NCBI GenBank assembly: GCA_032871835.1
Contig: CM065300.1
Span: forward strand, 114,015,088 to 114,079,087
Length of the DNA stretch: 64,000 nt
Source: Dipteronia dyeriana
Taxonomy: Eukaryota > Streptophyta > Magnoliopsida > Sapindales > Sapindaceae
Direction of reading: 5' to 3'
Shown: positions 57,201 through 64,000 of the stretch, in pieces
Position numbering within the stretch: position 1 is the stretch's first letter
Layout of the letters: each line of letters starts with the position of its first letter
The notes under the pieces: model-generated
What the model was told of the DNA's origin: nothing
Databases searched by the model: none
The model's input: the letters and a program-made list of their open reading frames with translations, nothing else
Program-made: the position numbers and the translations under genes

Positions 57201-58064
57201 GATAATTAATATTACCTTCTTCCTACTTGTTCTGAGACTTTGGGCAATTTCTTTTCCAATATTTCTTTTCACCACAAGGAAAACACTTCTCTTTGATCTT
57301 GGTTACTTTCTTGGTCTCTTTCTTGGTAGGCCCAAGTTCGTTTTTTCTTCTATTGTTTCTGGACCTTATTACGGGTCTTAACAGTAGCAACTTTACTAGC
57401 CGTATGAATCTCTTGACCCTTGCCTTTCACAAGAATCTTTTTAATGCTTTGAACATCTTGTATCCGGCCCTACAATGAGTATTCCTTATTGTTCAAGGTG
57501 TAGTCCAACTTGAACTGATCAAAGGAATCTGACAGTGAGTTGACAATCATGTCAATTTTCGTCTCACCACTTATCTCAGCACCATTGAGTTTAACAATGT
57601 TGAGATGTGCTATGATTTTCATCATGTGATCTTTCACAGCCTGTCCAGGTTTCATCTTAAGATTCATGAACGCAATCATTGCTCTCTCTTAGTCACCTGA
57701 ACTTTATAGCAAACATCTTCTCTAGAGACATCATTATATCAGCAGAAGACTTTATTCCTTAATGTTGTTGTTGCAACACGTCAGATATGGTAGCCATAAT
57801 GTAACATTTGGCCATCTCATATGAAGTCTTCAACTATTGATATTCATCTCTTTGCACCTCAGTAGATTCATCAGTAGGAGCAGGTGGTTTAGGAGTACAC
57901 ATAACAAACTTATGTTTTCCAGCTTGCAACAACAACCCAATTTTCCTTTTCCAAGTGACATAATTATCATCAATTAAAGTATTATCTTTTAGGATGTTGA
58001 TTAGAGATGGGGTCATGATTCTGAGTAAATCAAAAATTATATATAAGTAAACAATCGTGATCAA
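57201..58064 (-). pseudogene. Copia D gag
   Basis: From 58011: MTPSLINILKDNTLIDDNYV, TWKRKIGLLLQAGKHKFVMC (gag start), then MAKCYIMATISDVLQQQH, NLKMKPGQAVKDHMMKIIAH, NSLSDSFDQFKLDYTLNNKE. A zinc knuckle CFPCGEKKYWKRNCPK near 57235-57285 has the usual GHW as KYW. Several stops (57832, 57690, 57470). Gag would coat the RNA in the cytoplasm. Confidence 0.8.
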
Positions 58065-59188
58065 GCACTTTCAAATATTTATCTTGAATTAAATAAAATA
58101 ATTCAACTGTGATCCAACACCTATAAATGTCACGCCCCTTTTAGGAGTTTGCACCATCTACTAGTTAGACTACGTCCCACCTAAATGCTAACATAACGAC
58201 CAAAGTTTTCAATTTAGCCTTACGATTTTATTGACAAGAACTCTTAGGAGGATATCAATAAAACCACATTAAGTGTGTTACTAAGTTATCGACCTTCAAT
58301 ATATTCCCTCACGAATATCCTTCCTTTGAGAGTAGATATCGTTTGAGTCAATTGTCTACTCTATCCTTTTAAGGAAGTATCTTTCTAAATTCCGTTCATG
58401 GATACCCACAAGAAACATAAAACTCAACTAAACTTGGGGGTCATAGGTGTTTCAAAACACCTTCTCCCACTCAATTATTTAAGTCGTGTGACTGGATTCC
58501 ATAAAATGATTTACAAAGTTATCTATATGCCAATTAGATACCTAAACCACTCATTGCATGTTCATACCAAAAGAGATATATGAGTAGCACTACTATTCTA
58601 TACGACATGTTGTCAAACAATGACAAACATTGAAATATTTATGGAAAAATAAATAGCCATAATTTTGGTCCACCTAGTAAATTACATTTGTTTCGAAATA
58701 CAAAACCTTAATCCTAACTCGACGAACAAGTCATCAAGCAGCTGTCCTTCCAAAGGTCTCATGTTCGAGTACTTGGGCGCCCGAAGCCATGTACGGCTGC
58801 TCCGGGTTACTCTGTTGCTTCTTTTTCTGCTTCGAATTCTTTAATTTTTTTATTCTTCAAAACTTGAATGTATTACAACAGATTTTTCTTTATTACAACA
58901 ATAAAATAAAAAATTATTTAGCAACTACCAAGAAGGAAATTATGGCTATGATAAGCCACCCTTCTTGTTACAATTCCAAAATAAAAAATACATTGAAATT
59001 CTAGGACCAAAATCGAGTAATAACAAATCAAATTATAAAAACATATATATATATATATATCCATACATTCCAATGTAAATATATACGCGAATACCTAGAG
59101 TGTCATCTCTTTCTAAAATATACATATTTACAATAAAAATAAATAGATCCACGTATATATACATCAATTAATCAAGGTTACAACCAAC
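58065..59188 (-). other. Copia D leader between primer site and gag
   Basis: 1.1 kb of mostly AT-rich sequence with no recognisable domain; an (AT)n run is at about 59042-59060. The length is long for a Copia leader, so it may include an unseen small insertion. Confidence 0.5.
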
Positions 59189-59200
59189 CTCTGATACTAA
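59189..59200 (-). other. primer-binding site of Copia D
   Basis: Minus-strand TTAGTATCAGAG, one change from TGGTATCAGAG plus context, lies directly beside the LTR end at 59202. It is an initiator-Met-type Copia primer site with decay. Confidence 0.75.
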
Positions 59201-59833
59201 TTGTAGTAAAAAACAAGTGGTGGAAGCGAAAAGGTTGATTGATATATTTTAAAATAAATCTTTTTAAAGAGTGGATCTTAACCCTTGATTAATTAACATA
59301 TAATTAAAAGGTATTGTACATTTTTTACGTGATGATTGATATTGCATCGATATTGAAACCGCAAGTTCTTCTAATTCAATCACAAACGTGAATTACCTAT
59401 GAGTGTGGGCTTATTATCTATGAATGGTGTACCTGAGGATAGAAAACAAAAAAACTTTTTCTTTTGTTAGTCACAATAATCCTCCTAGAGAAAAACATAG
59501 AACATTCAGTCACTTGTGAATTCTCAATCTTTTGATCGAAAACTCGCATTACCATAATTCGATGTTGTGCACAAAGCCTTTTGATGCAAAAGCTACTAGT
59601 GCACACTCGAAAACAAAATGCTCTTTTTTCTTCCTCTCTTGGCCGAATTCTCACACACCTTTTATGAGTTGGACGAATTTTTTAACCAAAATAAAAAACT
59701 CTCTCAAAAATAAGGCTTGGCCGAGTTCTCTCTCAAGACCTTGTCTTGGCCAAATTATCTCACAATACCACTAGGGTTGGCCGAATTCTATGATAGTGAT
59801 ATATATATATATACACACACACACACATACACA

Positions 59834-62258
59834 CACTACAAAAAAAAGGCCTATTGGGACGATTTTTTTTCGCCCCAATAGCTCGAAATTCGTCCCAAAA
59901 TCCGTCGTCTCAGGTGGGTCACAATAGCCTCTTTGGGATGAAGTACCAATTGGGATGAAACAAAAAATACATTAAAAAATTAGTTTTTTTGGGACGAAAT
60001 TTAGATTTCATCTCCAATAGATACACTATTGGGACGATTTATTTCGTCCCTATAGATTTTTTAAAGGGTCGAAATAAATCATTCCAATAGATGTTCTATT
60101 AGGACGATTTAAGGGGACGAAATAAATCGTCCCAGTAGCAGTGACCCATCAGACATGCCACACACACTACCACCCTACACATCGCCACACACTACCACCC
60201 TACACATCGCCACACACTAGCACACCCCAACAATTTAATCTCTTCCACTATGTCTTTGGTGGGTGTTGAACCCATGATCAACAATGTGAATGGTAGGCAC
60301 GCTTTAACACCAGACCGAGTATGTCAATTTGTTATTGTTTGCACAAAATTTATATATAACCTATTAAGTTGTTAAATTTTCATTGATGATTTTAAATCAA
60401 AGTCTTATTAGAAAAAACAATTGTTTGATAAATTTAAATTTTATTGCACTAATCAAAATTTTAAATTCAATTATGGTTGTGCACATCCCTTCCACACTTA
60501 ATGGTCAGAGATTCGAATCTCACCATACACATTTTACAAGTATATATGGAAAGTTTTCTCTTGATTTGTGGGAGCAGCCTTCTCTTCGGTTGTGAGAGTT
60601 GTAGTCCATATGTAACATCTTCCCGATAGTGGGAGTAATATTCTGGGTTGTACTTGTAGAATCTAATTAATCTCGCCAGGCCCTCGCAGTAGTTGTATTT
60701 AAAAAAAATGATAAACATATTATAAAATTTTAATTTCTATTGGGATGATTATTTTTCATCTTTTTACATTCGATGATGTAGATCACAATCCATTACGCTA
60801 CACAACTTCAACTTTGATAAATAATGCAAAACTATTTATATATAATGTAAATAAGTTTCTAAATTAAATTTGTATTGAACAAATTAAAAAAAAATTACTA
60901 GATCATTTAAATTGATTCCAGTTATCTTTATAATTATTTTGTATGATATACAAATGGCTATTAAAAAACATTTATCATATAATATTTTATTAAATTGTTA
61001 GATCAATGGTTACAAGAATGAATTAGGATTGAAACTCCCACTTTAGTAGAAATTTCTCTCCACATTTACGATTTAATGAGTAAATTCATCCCAAATTACG
61101 TCGCCTAAGGTGGATCACAATAGGTTATCTGGGACAAAAATTAAAATTCGTCCAAAATACTACCTATAGAGACAAAATAATATAGGGACGATTTTTCTTT
61201 TCATCCTATAAAATATCTATAGGGACGATGTTTGGAAAAAAAAACTTGTTTGTTTGGAATCCTGTCATCCCACTACCAACTCAGCCCCAGCTCACTCTCA
61301 TCACTACCCTCTCATCACAATCAAGCCTCATTTAATGTTTAGCGTCGAACCACTCACCTGAAATTGAAGCAAAGCTTATCCATTTTGTTATTGTTTAGAA
61401 TTTATTAATTAAAGCATACTATTTATATAGAACCTCTATATGTTATTTAATTTTATTGTAGATTAATTTCAATAATTTCTTTTCTTGTTAAAAAAATGTT
61501 TATTGAAGCATTTAATTAAACTATTTTTCTCAAAACATATATTGTCAGATGAAATGGTCTATCGTTAATCGTACACGGAATAGAGAGACTTTCTTTATAT
61601 ATTTCAACTTAATCGACAAATGTAATATTTGAATTTTTATCACAAAGGGAAGGATAAATGTACAACTTTTTTAAAAAGTAGTTTTGTATTTTAGATTTTT
61701 ATTTATTATATTTATAAAAGTATATGTATAATTTTGTAATTTTTTGAATTAATATTAGTAATTAATATAAAAATTGAAGCAAATTTAATTGTGATCTTTG
61801 TTTCTTAAGAAAAACTTAAAAAAAAATATGAAAAATATAATCCCGATAAATCATTATCAGAAATAAATATTATTTTTGTCTTAATAAAATAACCTCTATA
61901 ATTTCTTTTATTTTTTTTTCTTTTCTTTCCAAAAAAAAATATCTAACATTTTAGGGACGAATAATTTTCGTCCTAATAGACTTTCCATTGAGACGAACGA
62001 TTTATTTCATCCCAACACACATCCTATTGGGATTTCGTCCCTAATAGTCTCGTTAGTTTTGCACGTTTTAGGGACGAATAATTATTTTTCGTCCCAATAG
62101 ACATTCTATTGGGACAATTTTTTTCGTCCCTAAATATTTCCATAGGTTTGAAATTTTTAGGGAAGAATATGTTATTGCGTCTCAATAGATGTTCTGTTGG
62201 GACGAAAAAAAATCGTCCCAATAAACGTTCGCCCCTATAGGCCAATTTTCTTGTAGTG
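59834..62258. mobile_element. non-autonomous CACTA (En/Spm-type) element
   Basis: The left end is CACTACAAAAAAAAGGCCTA. The reverse complement of the right end is CACTACAAGAAAATTGGCCT. Both ends carry many subterminal copies of GGGACGA...TCGTCCC in both orientations, as expected for CACTA transposase-binding regions. Further copies lie at about 61080-61230. There is no transposase ORF. Flanking 3-mers are ACA and ATA within an AC/AT microsatellite, so the duplication cannot be judged. It sits in the Copia D 5' LTR. Confidence 0.9.
60157..60232. repeat. short tandem repeat in CACTA element
   Basis: CCACACACTACCACCCTACA followed by CATCG repeats about every 26 bases, with a last altered copy reading CACACACTAGCACACCCC. 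Within the element interior. Confidence 0.75.
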
Positions 62259-62375
62259 ATATATATATATATATATATATATATAGGTGGGCTAATCCTC
62301 ACACAGGAGGATTTGTATTGTGGCCGAAAATATTCTCACATAGAGGATTTGTTTTCCACCAAAACTCCTATCAAC

Positions 62376-63052
62376 TTTTGAAATTCAACCATATTCCAAC
62401 TCATTAATAAATTATCCAATAACAAATTATTAAATAGAAATTAATTGTGATTTTATCAAAAAAATTCTAATTATTCAATCGCCGTCGAAGCTCACCGCCG
62501 TCGTCGTCCCCATCGAAGATCACCATCGTCATCATCATCATTGAACCCAGATCTTGTTTACTCAAGATGTGTGCAAATATTGTTTTTTTGTGTTTCCGGT
62601 GGTGTTTGAGATGTTGATTTGTTAAGATTGGGATTTTAATGTTTCCGGCAGTGATTTTTGTGTGTGTTTCCAGTGGTGTTTGAGATGTTTTCATATAAGA
62701 TTATTTGTGGGTTGATTTGTTAGGATTGGGATTTGGGGGTGAATTGAAGAAGAGAATATTTAATCTAGGGTTTGGGGATTTTTTTTTAATTAATTATGAG
62801 TAGATCGTGAAGAACAAAAAGAAGTAGATTTATTTTTTTAATAATGGTTGGTCCCACGATGGGAATCAGATGGAGGTAATCTAAAACCCACCTATTTTGA
62901 TGGGAATCACATTACCCCTTTGGAGGGTAATGTGATTCCCATGGGATTCACATTCCCGGGAAACAAAAAACTCAAATCTGCTACCAAACATGGGAATGTT
63001 TTGAGATTCCCATTCCCATGCAAGGATACAACCATATCAAACGCCCCCTTAG
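62376..63052. mobile_element. unclassified insertion with foldback in LTR D
   Basis: LTR D similarity breaks after CCAAAACTCCTATCAA (about 62376) and resumes near 63053. The right end, read inward on the minus strand, is TAAGGGGGCGTTTGATATGG, typical of hAT-like MITEs; no matching left end was found. Inside are a CGCCGTCG-rich stretch (62480-62510) and an imperfect duplication with GTGTTTCCGGTGGTGTTTGA (62589 and near 62665). Confidence 0.5.
62900..62942. repeat. perfect 18-bp foldback
   Basis: ATGGGAATCACATTACCC, a 7-base spacer, then its exact reverse complement GGGTAATGTGATTCCCAT. This would form a hairpin in single strand or RNA. It lies in the insertion in LTR D. Confidence 0.93.
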
Positions 63053-64000
63053 AGTTTTGATAGATATCAAAGACTTCATAATTTGACTAGATAAATAAAT
63101 TCATTCTATTTATCTATTTATCAAATAAAGTTTTTGATATTTATCACACTACCAAAAATAATATGACACTAGGATACCTTCTCCTACTTAGAAAAAGATT
63201 TTGACTTTTAATTAATTAATTAATTTCCATTTGATTAAATAATAAAATAAAATAATATTTTAGGCTAATATTCTTAGCATTGCCGTCCAAGCATATAACA
63301 TGGCAATATATTATTTTTCTATTTTATTAAATCCATTGGACTTTAATAAAAAGTCCACATATGAACTAGACTCATTCTTACTATATATATATAAAAAAAC
63401 AAGCCCACATGCATTAAATTAATACATCAATATAATTTAAACAACCCATTAAATTAAAATGTGCAAATTAAAATGACCACATTTTAAACTTGGATATTTT
63501 GACTTGTCCATAAGCCATATTTCAATAGACACTAATGAAAACTTAAAGTTAAAATTTAATATCCAATACCTCAAAATATCCATATGATGATATTCTACTC
63601 ACATTTAATAAATGGAGTCACGATATCCATATCTATAAATGAATTCCTCTATCGATTAACAAATTAATACCACCAAACTGTCGAGGATAGACAATGCTAT
63701 ATAATCGTACTCATTGATAGGTCAAATGATAACACTTGTAAACATAAGTCCATCATTTTTCTCAGGATTGAGATAGACTCTTCGATTGTCCTTAAATTAA
63801 AACTTTTATCCATTGACGGTTCTGGATAAAGTATTTCACTGTGATCCAATTCAATACATGTAGTGAACTATATTATTTTGCCCAAAGACACTACACTTCG
63901 ATGATTTTAGACTCATCATAATACATTTGATCTCACTCAAATGCTAGTAAAAGAATCTACAACTTTAATAAGGTAAATGTGCCCAACATTTATCTTAAGT

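Larger units (their letters stand above)
51296..64000 (-). mobile_element. Ty1/copia retrotransposon D (nested, runs off window)
   Basis: Minus-strand order from the right: 5' LTR (from beyond 64000 to 59202), primer site, gag, protease, integrase, RT, RNase H, 3' LTR fragment (51831-51296). Integrase before RT makes it Copia; the RT/RNase H style (KLYLGIQVIRDRKNR, GGVSS-type tail) suggests a Tork-like lineage, tentatively. It hosts a same-family solo LTR, a CACTA element and another insertion. Its 3' LTR is cut by element B. Confidence 0.85.
59202..64000 (-). repeat. 5' LTR of Copia D, interrupted, runs off window
   Basis: 59202-59830 matches the solo LTR from 53788; after the CACTA element and another insertion the match resumes and continues from about 63053 to 64000 (which corresponds to about 55819 of the solo copy). 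Around 235 bases should remain beyond the window. Confidence 0.88.

Noticed and set aside
60383..60718. Short ORFs on both strands inside the CACTA element as a transposase remnant.
   Set aside because: No transposase motif is visible and the frames are short and low complexity.
1..64000. A new host defence, biosynthetic or multi-gene system.
   Set aside because: Apart from the kinase, every coding stretch I could recognise belongs to transposable elements; no cluster of unknown host genes was found.

Overview
The window looks like eudicot plant nuclear DNA. It holds one intact host gene, a SnRK3/CIPK kinase closest to CIPK6, at the left edge. The other ~60 kb is a nest of decayed LTR retrotransposons plus one LINE, one CACTA-type DNA element and small MITE-like elements. 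All family calls come from reading motifs, LTR ends, primer-binding sites and target-site duplications by eye; no database search was run.

Layout. 1-1760: CIPK6-like gene, intronless, with two short upstream ORFs in its leader. 1760-3520: AT-rich intergenic DNA. 3521-4200: hAT-like MITE. 4228-6114: 5' part of an L1-type LINE (DUF4283/zinc-knuckle ORF1, then the start of the endonuclease). 6115-27118: minus-strand Ty3/gypsy element of Tat type (element G1). G1 has gag, protease, RT, RNase H, a second RNase H, integrase, a 99-bp tandem array and an antisense, intron-containing extra gene on the plus strand. Intron 2 of that antisense gene holds a second Tat-like element (G2, 9441-16347). G2 has lost its coding region and contains a solo LTR of Copia family A. 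G1 gag is split by a 1.4-kb LTR-like insertion (about 23675-25119).

27919-37452: complete-ended Copia (Sirevirus-like) element A on the plus strand, with target duplication GGTCT; it lies inside older repeat DNA. 37458-39934: leader and gag of another Copia element (E), cut off. 39935-51295: two truncated copies of a second Sirevirus-like family (B) joined head to head near 44556, one minus and one plus. 51296-64000: minus-strand Copia element D. Its integrase is split by a solo LTR of its own family (53788-56053, target duplication CACAG), and its 5' LTR is split by a CACTA element (59834-62258) and by another insertion (about 62376-63052). The window ends inside this LTR.

No host gene other than the kinase was recognised. 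The retroelement ORFs carry frameshifts, stops, deletions or changed catalytic residues, so none looks autonomous. The most informative signals are structural: the order of nesting, mismatched flanks that imply recombination between insertions, palindromic cassettes in LTRs of different families, and a spliced antisense gene with an element in its intron.
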